Source of the DNA: Syntrophaceae bacterium UBA2280
GTDB taxonomy: Bacteria; Desulfobacterota; Syntrophia; Syntrophales; Smithellaceae
DNA length: 64,000 bases
NCBI GenBank assembly: GCA_002347685.1
Contig: DDWS01000019.1
Span: forward strand, 1-64,000
Reading direction: 5' to 3'
The notes below the pieces were generated by a model. That model searched no databases and was not told the origin of the DNA. It saw nothing but the letters and a program-made list of their open reading frames with translations. The position numbers and the translations under genes are program-made. The number at the start of each line of letters is the position of its first letter. Position 1 is the stretch's first letter. Positions 7,065-16,800 of this stretch are shown in pieces.

Positions 7065-8105
7065 TTATTTCTTTTTGGTTTTCGGTGTGACGGAAAACAT
7101 TTTAGCCAGTTCCCACTTCTTCCGGGTCTTCCAGTTTCCCTTGTGGTAGGCGTAGCTTGCCAGAAGCGGCAGCGCCAGGGTGGCTTCGGCATAGACCATC
7201 TGCTCACAGGATGAATCGACCTTGCCCCAGGAGTTGGCTTCCTTGAGGGTAGAGCTCGAGCATGCGCCGTCGCGAACATCTGCCACGGTGATCTGTATGG
7301 CGTATTTATGCATCGGCACTTCTTTGCCGAGAATTTCGGCGCACACGACAGTGTCCTGTGCAAAATTCTTTGGCACACCGCCTCCGATCATCAGAAGCCC
7401 CGTGGTGCCCGCCTGGATTTTCACCTGTGTCAATTCCAGAAAATCCTTCACGGAATCAATGGACAGATGCCGCTCGGGCCGTTCGTACTGATGCAGGACC
7501 AAACCAAATCCGGCGGAGCTGTCGGAAAAGGCAGGGCAGAAAATCGGCACGTTGTGCTCATAGGCCGCCTGAACCAGGGAATCCTTCTTTTTGGCGTTTT
7601 TCATTAGATATTTCCCCATCTCGGCGATGAACTCGCGCGATGAGTAGGGGCGCGGTTCAAGCGAGTCGGCGATGATCTTGATGGTGCGGTCGCAGTGCTG
7701 AAGATCTTCTTCGCTGATGAAGGTGTCGTAGATGCGGTCAATATAGAGCTCGCGCAGCTTTTTGTCATCGACAAACGGCGTGCCCTGGTAATGCTTAAAG
7801 CCCAGGGCTTCGAAAAAATCCATATCCACAATCGAAGCACCGGTCGCGACAATCGCGTCCACCATGTTGTTTTTCACCAGATCCACATAGACCTGCATAC
7901 AGCCGGCCGCGCTGGTGGAACCGGCCAAAGTCAGGATCACCGCGCATTTTTTCTCCCGGAGCATCCGGTCGTAAAGGTCGGCGGCACAGGCCAGATCCCG
8001 CGCTGAAAAAGACATCTTGCTCATGGCGTTGATCATTTCGACGGCGTTGATCTCCTTGATGTCGATGTGCTGCACGGTTTTCTTTAATAAATCCTTTTTC
8101 TTCAT
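7065..8105 (-). CDS. Deoxyhypusine synthase-like protein
   Basis: 346 aa, full length for the family. The NAD- and spermidine-dependent deoxyhypusine synthase fold is indicated by LTLAGSTSAAGCMQVYVDL near residue 60, the VATGASIVDMDFFEALG segment, and above all NSWGKVD, whose Lys295 aligns with the catalytic lysine of eukaryotic enzymes (SWGK). Bacteria lack eIF5A. Bacterial homologues transfer aminobutyl groups to small amines, as in homospermidine synthase, or have unknown substrates. Homospermidine or another polyamine product is therefore the best guess. It is monocistronic: it has its own terminator and is divergent from the histidine kinase gene. Confidence 0.85.
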   Translation of the reverse strand: MKKKDLLKKTVQHIDIKEINAVEMINAMSKMSFSARDLACAADLYDRMLREKKCAVILTLAGSTSAAGCMQVYVDLVKNNMVDAIVATGASIVDMDFFEALGFKHYQGTPFVDDKKLRELYIDRIYDTFISEEDLQHCDRTIKIIADSLEPRPYSSREFIAEMGKYLMKNAKKKDSLVQAAYEHNVPIFCPAFSDSSAGFGLVLHQYERPERHLSIDSVKDFLELTQVKIQAGTTGLLMIGGGVPKNFAQDTVVCAEILGKEVPMHKYAIQITVADVRDGACSSSTLKEANSWGKVDSSCEQMVYAEATLALPLLASYAYHKGNWKTRKKWELAKMFSVTPKTKKK

Positions 8106-8294
8106 CGTAATGGTCTTTCCCCCCGAATTTGATAAATAGTAACTGTTGCGGTTATTAGATCATGGCCGGATAAAAGTCAATCTTTTGTGAACGTGTGCGG
8201 CGGCATCCTTAACCAGGCAGGGCGGCTTTTTTTATTAGCTTTTTGCCGTTTGGCGCTATATAGGATGTGAAACCACAAAGCATCAAGGAGAAAA

Positions 8295-9818
8295 ATGGAT
8301 ACTTTCACGCTGGCCGCGACCAGCTTTACCATTGCCCTGTCGCTTCTTATTACAGGTAAAACCGATCAGTTACAGCGGTCGTTTGCGGCGTTTTGCGCCG
8401 CTGTGTTCGTTTCGCAGGCAGGGATTTTCCTGTCAGGCATCTTCTGGCCGGTGTTCTGGAAATATGTGGAGTTTATCGGCCTGCTGGCCGCCGCGCCTCT
8501 GGCGGTCTGGTTTTTTCTGCACCTGACGCGCAGTCGCTCCTATCTGACCCGCGGGTCCGTCGTCCTGACCGCCTTGATCAGCATGGCGGGTATTTTTGTG
8601 CTTTTTTCCCCGCTGACCGAATGGGAATATTTTTCCGCGGCGCTTTTGGCCTACACGTATAGTGTTTTAGTTGTGTGCTATGCCGCTTTGCTTCGCCATG
8701 TCCGCAGGCTTCCACCCAGCAGCGACAAAAGAAGACTGCGCTATCTCATCATCGCCTGTCCTGTGGCCTTTCTGATCTGCGGCCTGGATGTTCTGGGCTA
8801 CCTGGGGTTCAGCTTTCCGCCGATATCCGGCCTGATTCTGGCGGCCCTGCTGTATCTGATCCTGCTGATCATCGCGTATCCGCAGCTCTCGGAGCTGCAT
8901 GATTTTTTCGCCCGCGCATTTGTGATATTCATCAGCACAGTCACGGGTGTGTTTATTTTCTATGTCACGGCCTTTTTCTTCAGTGACAGCCTGCCTCCCC
9001 TGCCCAGTGTAATCATGGCGTCTTTTTTAATCGTGATTTCTGTCACGCCGGTCAAGATGATTTTGAAAAAGATATTCAGCTTTTTCTATCCCGAAAGCAA
9101 AGATGTTTTCACCTCGCTTTATGAATTCGACGAAAAGCTGGAACGCGAAAAGGCGGTGCTGCTGGCGGAAATGGCCCCGGTCTTTGCCCATGAAATCCGA
9201 AATCCGCTGGGGTCCATCAAGGGCGCCGCGCAGTATTTGAAGTCCGAGGCGGTCACGGAGGAGCACCACAAGCTGTTTGACGTGATCATTGAAGAGGTCA
9301 ACCGGCTCAATTCGGTCGTGACCCAGTTTCTGGATTACGCGCGCCCCTTTCAGATGAAGCGTACCCGACAGAACATCAATGAGATTGCCCGAAAGGCGGT
9401 CTCCATCATTACAGCCAACAGCATGGCGAAAGACATTACCATGGTCAAGGAGTTCCATGAGAATCTGCCCGAGGTCGATGTGGACGGTCAACAGATGCTG
9501 CAGGTCCTCCTCAACATAGCGCTCAATGCCATCGAGGCCATGCCGGGCGGGGGGACGCTGACGGTTCGCACGTCCGCCATCCAAAACGATACCGGCACCA
9601 CTGTCGGCATCACTATCCGCGATACCGGCGGAGGCATTCCCCCCGACACGTTAAAAAATGTCTTCAAGCCGTTTTTTACGACCAAGGAGAGGGGCGTAGG
9701 ACTCGGGTTGGCCATCTGCCAGCGAATTGTCAGGGAGCACGCAGGTGTCATCCGTGTCAAATCGATTCCCGGACAGGGCAGTGTCTTTTTCATCCGGCTC
9801 AATGCGGCCGAAAAATAA
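8295..9818 (+). CDS. Membrane sensor histidine kinase
   Basis: 507 aa. About seven membrane helices fill residues 1-230, similar to 7TM-type sensor regions, with no periplasmic domain of note. The HisKA helix pair contains the phospho-accepting His299 in VFAHEIRNPLGS. The HATPase domain follows with NIALNAIEAM (N box), DTGGGIP (G1) and GVGLGLAICQRIV (G2). It passes phosphate to a response regulator, very probably the one encoded 50 bp downstream. The layout resembles AtoS/PrsK-like kinases that serve sigma-54 activators. The start is ATG 8295 with AAGGAG upstream. The signal is unknown. Confidence 0.9.
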   Translation: MDTFTLAATSFTIALSLLITGKTDQLQRSFAAFCAAVFVSQAGIFLSGIFWPVFWKYVEFIGLLAAAPLAVWFFLHLTRSRSYLTRGSVVLTALISMAGIFVLFSPLTEWEYFSAALLAYTYSVLVVCYAALLRHVRRLPPSSDKRRLRYLIIACPVAFLICGLDVLGYLGFSFPPISGLILAALLYLILLIIAYPQLSELHDFFARAFVIFISTVTGVFIFYVTAFFFSDSLPPLPSVIMASFLIVISVTPVKMILKKIFSFFYPESKDVFTSLYEFDEKLEREKAVLLAEMAPVFAHEIRNPLGSIKGAAQYLKSEAVTEEHHKLFDVIIEEVNRLNSVVTQFLDYARPFQMKRTRQNINEIARKAVSIITANSMAKDITMVKEFHENLPEVDVDGQQMLQVLLNIALNAIEAMPGGGTLTVRTSAIQNDTGTTVGITIRDTGGGIPPDTLKNVFKPFFTTKERGVGLGLAICQRIVREHAGVIRVKSIPGQGSVFFIRLNAAEK

Positions 9819-9868
9819 TACCAGGAATCCTGCTTGATTAAAACGGGAACTTCTAATAGTTGAGGGCC

Positions 9869-11230
9869 ATGGATAAAGTATTGGTTGTGGACGATGAACT
9901 GAATATGCGCCTGGTGCTGTCGGCCATGCTGAAGAAGGAAGGATACGAAGTCGCCTCCGCGGCCGACGGATATGAAGCCCTGCAGATTTTAACGTCCGGC
10001 CGGATTGCGGCGGTGGTGACGGATCTGAAAATGCCGCGTATCGACGGAATGGAGCTTCTGCGCCGGATCAGAGAAGATTTTCCGGAAGTTCCTGTGGTCA
10101 TGATCACCGCGCACGGGACGGTGGCCACGGCGGTAGAAGCCCTGAAAAAAGGCGCCCTGGATTATATTACCAAACCGTTTGAGCTCGAAGAGCTCAAAAA
10201 CGTCATCTCGAAAGCCGTGAAAACCCGCAACCTGAAAGACAACGAGCTTTTTCTGCCACCGGAAGAAATCGAACGCGCGGGTATCATCGGGGCGAGCCAA
10301 TCGACGCTGGAAGTATTTGACGCGATCAAGCGGGTTGCGCCAACGACCACTACGATTCTCATTACCGGGGAAACAGGTACGGGTAAGGAGCTGGTGGCTG
10401 AGGCCATTCACCGCAATTCACCGAGGACGAATAATCCGCTCATCAAAGTCAACTGCGCGGCGATTGCCGAAACCCTGATGGAAAGCGAACTGTTCGGTCA
10501 TGAAAAAGGCGCCTTCACGGGTGCGGTGATTGCCAAGCCGGGAAGGTTTGAACTGGCTCATAAAGGCACATTGTTTCTCGATGAGGTGGGTGAAATTCCC
10601 CGGGATATGCAGGTGAAACTGCTGCGTGTTCTCCAGAAGCAGGAATTTGAAAGGGTCGGCGGCGTCAAGACCATCAAGGTGGATGTGCGGATCATTGCCG
10701 CCACCAATAAGAATCTGCAAAAAAGCGTTCAGGATGGAAGTTTCCGTGAAGACTTGTATTATCGGCTCAATGTCTTCCCCATCCCTGTGCCCCCCTTGCG
10801 TGAAAGGACCGATGATATTCTGCCTCTGGTGAAATTCTTTATTGAGAAATTCAACTTGAAACTGGATATGGGCATCAGTGGTGTTGACGATGGTGTCAGG
10901 GATATGCTTTTGCGCTATCCCTGGCCCGGCAATATCCGGGAACTGGAGAATCTGATCGAACGGATGATGCTTCTGGCGAAAAGCGATGTGCTTTCTTCAT
11001 CAGAAATTCCCGCTGAATTCAATGAGGCTCCGGTCGTGGGGGTTACGCAGGTAGATGATACCCGAACCCTTAAAGACGCCATGCGGGCCCACATCGAGAA
11101 TGTGGAGCGGCAGATGATCATGAAGTGCCTTGAAGAATCGGATTGGAATGTCACCAAAACGGCAAAAATACTGGGGCTGAGCCGCAAGGGTCTTCAGCTT
11201 AAAATGATCCGGTATGACCTTCGCAAATGA
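9869..11230 (+). CDS. NtrC-family sigma-54-dependent response regulator
   Basis: 453 aa from ATG 9869. The receiver domain (1-120) has the acidic pocket VVDDE and phospho-acceptor Asp52 in TDLKMPRIDG, with Lys102 in TKPFE. A linker leads to the AAA+ domain (about 138-375) with Walker A GETGTGKE (167-174), the sigma-54 contact loop GAFTGA (214-219) and an arginine-finger region. A Fis-type helix-turn-helix ends the protein (NVTKTAKILGLSRKGLQLKM). It activates sigma-54 promoters when phosphorylated by the upstream kinase. The GAGGG ribosome site is only 2 nt from this ATG, so TTG 9860 is an alternative start. Confidence 0.93.
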   Translation: MDKVLVVDDELNMRLVLSAMLKKEGYEVASAADGYEALQILTSGRIAAVVTDLKMPRIDGMELLRRIREDFPEVPVVMITAHGTVATAVEALKKGALDYITKPFELEELKNVISKAVKTRNLKDNELFLPPEEIERAGIIGASQSTLEVFDAIKRVAPTTTTILITGETGTGKELVAEAIHRNSPRTNNPLIKVNCAAIAETLMESELFGHEKGAFTGAVIAKPGRFELAHKGTLFLDEVGEIPRDMQVKLLRVLQKQEFERVGGVKTIKVDVRIIAATNKNLQKSVQDGSFREDLYYRLNVFPIPVPPLRERTDDILPLVKFFIEKFNLKLDMGISGVDDGVRDMLLRYPWPGNIRELENLIERMMLLAKSDVLSSSEIPAEFNEAPVVGVTQVDDTRTLKDAMRAHIENVERQMIMKCLEESDWNVTKTAKILGLSRKGLQLKMIRYDLRK

Positions 11231-11249
11231 ACTTCAGCATCCGGCAGGA

Positions 11250-12230
11250 TTAACCCGCTTTTTTTGTCTTGTCTGTGAAAAGGTAGTTTTCCGTTTCAAT
11301 ATAGTGGAATACCGCGATGAACGCCTTGACGACGTCGGGATCGAAATGCGTGCCCGAGTTGGCCAGGATCTCCTGTTTGGCCTGAATGGAACTAAACGCC
11401 TTACGGTAAGGGCGGTCGGTTGTCAACGCGTCGTAAACATCCGCCACCGCGATGATCCTTGCGCCCAGGGGGATATTATCTTGTGCCGCTTTGTAGTAGC
11501 CGCTTCCGTCGAACTTTTCATGATGGTTCAGGATAATCGGCAGAATATCACCCACGGTTTCTCCCAGCGGCTCCAGCATGTTGACGGCCATCCAGGCATG
11601 CTGACGCATTTTGGCTTTTTCCTGCACGGTCAGCTCCGTCACTTTCTGCAGGACCGCTTCGCTCACGCCCACTTTTCCCAGGTCATGCAGAAGTGCCGCC
11701 ACCCGGATATTTTCAATTTCAAAGGGGCTGAGTTTCATCTTCCTGGCGATCATTTCGGCGATCATCGATACCCGGTGCGAATGGCTTTGCGTGTAGTTGT
11801 CCGCCGATTCGATGACCAGGGACAGCATTTCGATGATGCCGCTGTACGTTCGCTGCAGTTCTTTGCGGGCTTCCTCCTTCTTGTCATAGAGAATTCCCAT
11901 GCAGTATCCGGTGAAAATCAGAAACAGTCCCCAGGTCGTAATGTCGAGCCATTTATGCAGCTGTGTGTTGGATGCCGATTGCAGGGCAAAGCTCTGCGGG
12001 AAGGCGTAGGCCATGATGCCAATAATCACGACAGACAATGTCGCGGAAATGACCGCGTAGCGTTTGCCGAAAAAATAGGCGCCCAGAAGCACCGGTAGGT
12101 AGAAAACATTTAAAAAAGCCCGCTGATTGATGATGAACAGGTAGATGAAACTTGCCAGCGCCACCAGCAGAAGAAGGATGACCAGTTCCTTATCGATATT
12201 GATCTTGCTCTTTATCAGGCGACTTTTCAT
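11250..12230 (-). CDS. Membrane-bound HD-GYP domain protein (putative c-di-GMP phosphodiesterase)
   Basis: 326 aa. Three or four membrane helices lie in residues 16-115. A short coiled linker (DKKEEARKELQRTY) leads to an HD-GYP domain from about 128 to 310. The metal ligands LLHDLGKVG (about 181-188) and NHHEKFDGSGYY (about 235-246) are intact, but the GYP triplet reads GSGYY where GxGYP is expected. The enzyme probably hydrolyses cyclic-di-GMP at the inner face of the membrane. It is convergent with the response regulator gene (20 bp apart) and transcribed alone. Confidence 0.88.
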   Translation of the reverse strand: MKSRLIKSKINIDKELVILLLLVALASFIYLFIINQRAFLNVFYLPVLLGAYFFGKRYAVISATLSVVIIGIMAYAFPQSFALQSASNTQLHKWLDITTWGLFLIFTGYCMGILYDKKEEARKELQRTYSGIIEMLSLVIESADNYTQSHSHRVSMIAEMIARKMKLSPFEIENIRVAALLHDLGKVGVSEAVLQKVTELTVQEKAKMRQHAWMAVNMLEPLGETVGDILPIILNHHEKFDGSGYYKAAQDNIPLGARIIAVADVYDALTTDRPYRKAFSSIQAKQEILANSGTHFDPDVVKAFIAVFHYIETENYLFTDKTKKAG

Positions 12231-12337
12231 AGAAAATCCTTTTCCAGAAGCGACCGCATCGGTTCAGTAAACCTTATGATGGCTTATATGCGAGCCTGTG
12301 CCGGTGTGTCAATCGTTTGTTTTGAATCCTTCTGAAT

Positions 12338-12385
12338 CCAACGGGCTTCAAATCGGTCAAAAACAAAGGTTTTGAAGCCCGTTGG
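12338..12385. repeat. 15-bp perfect inverted repeat in a divergent intergenic region
   Basis: Arms ccaacgggcttcaaa (12338-12352) and tttgaagcccgttgg (12371-12385) are exactly complementary, separated by 18 nt. It lies between two divergent genes (HD-GYP and the efflux adaptor), where a terminator is not expected, and has no T-run on the + side. It could be a structured RNA element, a regulator site or a dispersed REP-like repeat. Confidence 0.6.
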
Positions 12386-12510
12386 AGGCGGTCCTGCCGG
12401 GTTTTTGACGCTTTGACGGTGTTCATCAGCATGTGTCCCTTGTGGTAAATTTGAATAAGTTCTGCTATGAATGGTTCAGATCATGACAACGACATTGCGT
12501 GAGTGTAAAT

Positions 12511-13728
12511 ATGCCGAAGGATGATATTCAGAAACTGACAATCGATAAGTCGGTTAAAAAAAGCGTCACGGCGGGACGCAGGAAAAAACCCTTTGTGATT
12601 GGATCGCTCGTTTTGCTGATCATTTTGGCTGCGGTGCTGTATCGCGCGGGCGTCATCGCGCCAGCCACCACAGTGGATGTGACAACCGTCTCTCTGGTCT
12701 ATCCTGCCCAGTCTTTATCCGTATTGAATGCCAGCGGCTATGTCGTTGCCCAGCGCAAAGCGGCGGTGGCCTCCAAAATGACGGGAAGACTGATCGCTTT
12801 GACGGTCGAAGAGGGCAATGTGGTCAAAAAAGGGCAAATTCTTGCCCGGATGGAAAACGCGGATGTGGCGGCCCTGAAGGATCAGGCCGAGGCTAATCTG
12901 GCCAACGCACGGGCCATGCTTGCGCAGGCCGTGGCGGAACGTGATTTTCTTCAGCTAGACTATGACCGTTACCAGCGACTGATCGGCGGCGGGTATATTT
13001 CGCAGTCGGATTTCGATATGATTGCTACCCGTTACCTGCGTTCCCGGGAAGCCGTAAAAGCGGCGCAGGCGGCGGTGGAAGCCGCCACGGCGGGGCTTTC
13101 AGGGGCCGAGGCCAACATGGACTACGCGCTGATCCGCGCCCCGTTTGACGGCGTGGTGCTGACTAAAAATGCGGACGTCGGGGATATTGTGACGCCGCTG
13201 GGTGCTTCGGCCACCTCCAAAGCCGCCGTCGTCACACTGGCCGACATGGATTCCCTGCAGGTCGAGGTAGATGTCTCGGAAACAAGTATTATGCTGGTTC
13301 GCGCCGGACAGCCCTGCGACATTCAGTTTGACGCTCTTTCCGATCAGCGCTTTCGCGGCGTGGTTCACGCCATTGTTCCGACCGTGGATAGGGCCAAGGC
13401 AACCATTTTGGTCAAGGTCCGACTTCTGGATCGCGACGCACGGCTGCTGCCGGACATGAGTGCCAAGGTTTCTTTTCTCCTGCGCGAGCTCACAGAAGAA
13501 GAGCTCAAGCCCCGGGCCGCTGTCAGCCGGGCCGCACTGATTGCACAGGGAGAGGAAAGCATAGTCTATCGGGTGGAAAGCAACCGTGCACGCAAAACAG
13601 TGATTGAGCCCGGAAAAGAGCTAAACGACATGATCGAAGTTCGGGCCGGCGTGGAAACAGGAGACCGTGTCGTGCTCAACCCCGGAGGCATGAAAGACGG
13701 CGCCCGAATCAGGATCGCGGAAAGATAA
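12511..13728 (+). CDS. RND/ABC-type efflux periplasmic adaptor (HlyD/MFP family)
   Basis: 405 aa from ATG 12511; an in-frame GTG at 12499 is an alternative. An N-terminal cytoplasmic tail is followed by one membrane anchor (VIGSLVLLIILAAVLYRAGVI, about residues 32-50). Then come a lipoyl/barrel-sandwich half motif (GRLIALTVEEGNVVKKGQIL), an alpha-hairpin, the matching lipoyl half (ALIRAPFDGVVLTKNADVGD) and beta-barrel and membrane-proximal domains. It should link an inner-membrane pump to an outer-membrane channel. No pump or TolC gene is adjacent; the next gene is AsmA-like. The partner must be encoded elsewhere. Confidence 0.87.
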   Translation: MPKDDIQKLTIDKSVKKSVTAGRRKKPFVIGSLVLLIILAAVLYRAGVIAPATTVDVTTVSLVYPAQSLSVLNASGYVVAQRKAAVASKMTGRLIALTVEEGNVVKKGQILARMENADVAALKDQAEANLANARAMLAQAVAERDFLQLDYDRYQRLIGGGYISQSDFDMIATRYLRSREAVKAAQAAVEAATAGLSGAEANMDYALIRAPFDGVVLTKNADVGDIVTPLGASATSKAAVVTLADMDSLQVEVDVSETSIMLVRAGQPCDIQFDALSDQRFRGVVHAIVPTVDRAKATILVKVRLLDRDARLLPDMSAKVSFLLRELTEEELKPRAAVSRAALIAQGEESIVYRVESNRARKTVIEPGKELNDMIEVRAGVETGDRVVLNPGGMKDGARIRIAER

Positions 13729-13736
13729 GGGATTAT

Positions 13737-13790
13737 GTTTCAAGTTTCACGTTTCAAGTTTCAAGTTTGAAGTTTCACGTTTCAAGTTTA
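13737..13790. repeat. Heptanucleotide tandem repeat (GTTTCAA)n
   Basis: Seven consecutive 7-mers read GTTTCAA or a one-base variant (GTTTCAC, GTTTGAA), followed by a partial GTTTA. It sits between the adaptor stop and the AsmA-like start. The reverse complement of the same heptamer recurs at 23521-23555. Confidence 0.85.
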
Positions 13791-13835
13791 AAAATCAGAT
13801 GAAGGGCGCGGTTAGAATCGGCCCTGAAATACACG

Positions 13836-16800
13836 ATGAAAAAGCGAATCATCATCATTCTTTTAGCGGTTGCGACCCTGCTTGCCGGGGCGCTGGCGGC
13901 CGGGTGGTTTTATGCGACCCATCAGCTTGCCCGCCTGGAAGCGTATCGAAACGAGATCACCTCCGCCCTGCAGGACGCTTTGGGCCGCAACGTTGCCTAT
14001 GAAAAAGCCCACGCCTCGCTGACGCTGCGCGCTGGCCTGTCGTTGCAGCTTGATGGACTCGTCATCCGCGAGAAAGATAACTCTTCAGACTGGGTCAGCG
14101 TTGAGTCGGCTTTTTTCCGTGTCGGTATCCTGCCTTTGATGATCGGCCGCGTCACCCTTCGAGAAGTGATTCTTGATCATCCCCGCGTGGCGATCAGCCG
14201 CGACCGCGAGGGCGTCTTCAATATCGGCGATCTGCTGGCGTCGGATGCACAATCCAAAATAAGCCTGATGATACGAAAACTTGTTGTCGACCGGGGCGAA
14301 ATCGTTTTCACCGACCGGGCGGCAGGGGGTGACGGGCGCGTCACATCGTTTTCGCAACTGTCGTGCCGGATTGAACCCCATCGTTGGGGTCGACCCTACC
14401 GAATCCGGCTTGACACCGTCATGGGTGAGGGCAAAAACGATGCACGGCTGTCGATTGCGGGATCTTTTACCCCCCCGTCCGCCGGGGATCCGTTTTCCGA
14501 AAGCGCATTCAACGTGACCGCGCGTTTGACGGGGACGGACGTTGATCATTGGAGCCCCTATCTCAAAATGATCACGCCTTTTTCGGAGTTGTCCGGACGC
14601 CTGGATATGGAGACAACCCTGTCCGGCAGGCCCGATCATTTCACTGCCAGGGGGGGCATTACCTGGATAAAACCGGTTCTGGGCTATCCGGGTGTGTTTG
14701 TCCGGCCGCTTCGCCCCGAGCGTCTGGAAATGCAGTACACCGCAAAGCGCGACGGCGGTAGCTTCCTTATGGATATTCCCCGTCTGACGGCGGATGGATT
14801 CAGCGTTGCGGCACGTGTGGACCTGCGAGAGCTGGCTTCGGATGATCCGTACCTGGTAATTGACGCCTCATCATCGGCGCTGTCAAGAGGGGATGTCGCA
14901 TCGTACGTTCCCTGGGCGCTCATCGGTGAAGATATAACCGGTTTTGTCGATGAGCATGTTCCCGCGGGAACGTTCCGACTGCTTGAGTTGAAGCTGGCCG
15001 GATCCATCAGCCGGATCAACGACATGAGCAGTCCGGGCAACGAGGGTGTTTTGTATCTGCAGGTCCAGGCGGATCAAGGCGTTTTCACCGTCAATGACGA
15101 CACGCCGTCTTTTCACGACATTCGCGGTACGCTGGAGTTAAAAGACCGGTCGTTCCACCTCAAGGGAATGTCGGCGCGTTTCGGCCAGTCGCCTTGCACG
15201 CTTGACGGTAGCATCTCCGATTTCGCCATGCCCGGTCCCTCGGTATATACGGCCCACGGCCGCTTCGAGCCCGCCCGTTCTGAGGTGCATTGGCTTTTGG
15301 GAAAAGAAAGAATCTCCGGGATTGATTTCGACGGTAAGACGACAATCCATCTGTCGGGCAAAGGGCCGGCGGATCGTTTTGAAATTGAGGCCGATTGGGA
15401 TCTGACCGGCGCGGCCTTCGCGTATCCGGGCCTTGTGGAAAAACCCGCGTCCAGGTCCAGCCGCCTTACGGCCAGAATGGTTCTGGATGAGAAGTCTCTG
15501 AACGTTACCGACTTTGAATATGAATTGCTCCCGCTGACGATCAGCGGGAGCGTTTCGTTTGACTTCGACGGCAAAACGCCCGCCTTGCTCCGCGTTCGCG
15601 CCCGTTCGCTCGGACTTGCGGATCTTGCCACGATGATTCCCGGTATCCGTGGCGTTCATCCCGAGGGGATCCTCCATGCCGATTTCACCGGTAGGGGGAA
15701 TCTTGCCGATCCCGGTTCGCTTCGCTGGAACGGCCATGCGTCTTTTTCCGGTGTTTCGCTAAAGCCCATCGAACAGGCCCGGGCCATCGAGGGGTTGACG
15801 GGGACCCTGACGTTCAAAGGCACACGCTTGGAAACGTCCAGGGTAAGCGGGCGTTTTGGTCAGGCTGACGTGTCGGGATCCTGCTTTGTGGGGCAGCTCC
15901 ATCAACCGGAAATCACCTGCCGATTTGAATCGCCTCGTCTGTTCGCGGCGGATGCCGGATTGGAAGGTGAGGATGTTGTTTTTCAGAATGTCAAAGGGCA
16001 GATGGCTCTGGGTTTCGATCGACTGCGGTTAGACCGCGTTTCGCTGAAAACGGGGGGATCCGTATTGAACCTCAAAGGTGAATTTGTCTTCAAGGAAAAG
16101 CCTGAAATCAATATCTTCGTGCGGTCACCCCGGATTGACTTTGAGGATATCTCCCGCCTGGCCGGTCTGAAGCTGCCCGGGGGAAAAGACGATCCCGTAG
16201 ACGGCATCCGGCTGACGGCTAAAGTGCGTGTAGGGAAGCTGGTTCTGGAGCGCATGGAAATGGCTGATCTGGTGTCTATGTTCACGTTTGAGGACAGCCG
16301 CCTGACCGTCGAAACGCTGGAAGCCGGCGTGATGGAAGGCAGGCTCAAAGCCAGTGGCGTGATCCATCTGCCGCCGGAAGGACCCGCGCGCTCTGAAACA
16401 GCTTTTTCACTCGAGGGCGCTTCACTCGAGCAAATTCAGCATTTTCTGGACATTGGCGACCGGGTGATCACAGGCCGGCTCTCGCTTTCCGGTGACCTCG
16501 TGGCTGAAGGCGCGGATATCGAAGCGTTGAAAAAATCAGCCACAGGCAGTATTGCGCTGAATGCGCAAAAGGGCGTCTTGAAAAAATTCTCCGTCCTGTC
16601 TAAAATTTTTTCCATTCTCAACGTATCGCAACTGCTGAAGTTTAAACTTCCTGATATGGTCAAAGACGGCATGCCCTATACGGCCATCACGGCCAATCTC
16701 AAATTGGATGAAGGCGTGCTGACCTCTCAGGATTCGTTGATCAACAGCAATGCGATGCAGATATCGGCCGTGGGCAAGGTGGATTTCGTCAAAGAGGAGA

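Noticed and set aside
11214..12098. Long + strand frame opposite the HD-GYP gene
   Set aside because: Antisense shadow of a gene with clear HD-GYP motifs; His/Arg-rich translation without domains.
13737..13790. CRISPR array
   Set aside because: The unit is a direct 7-bp tandem repeat with no unique spacers and no cas genes nearby.
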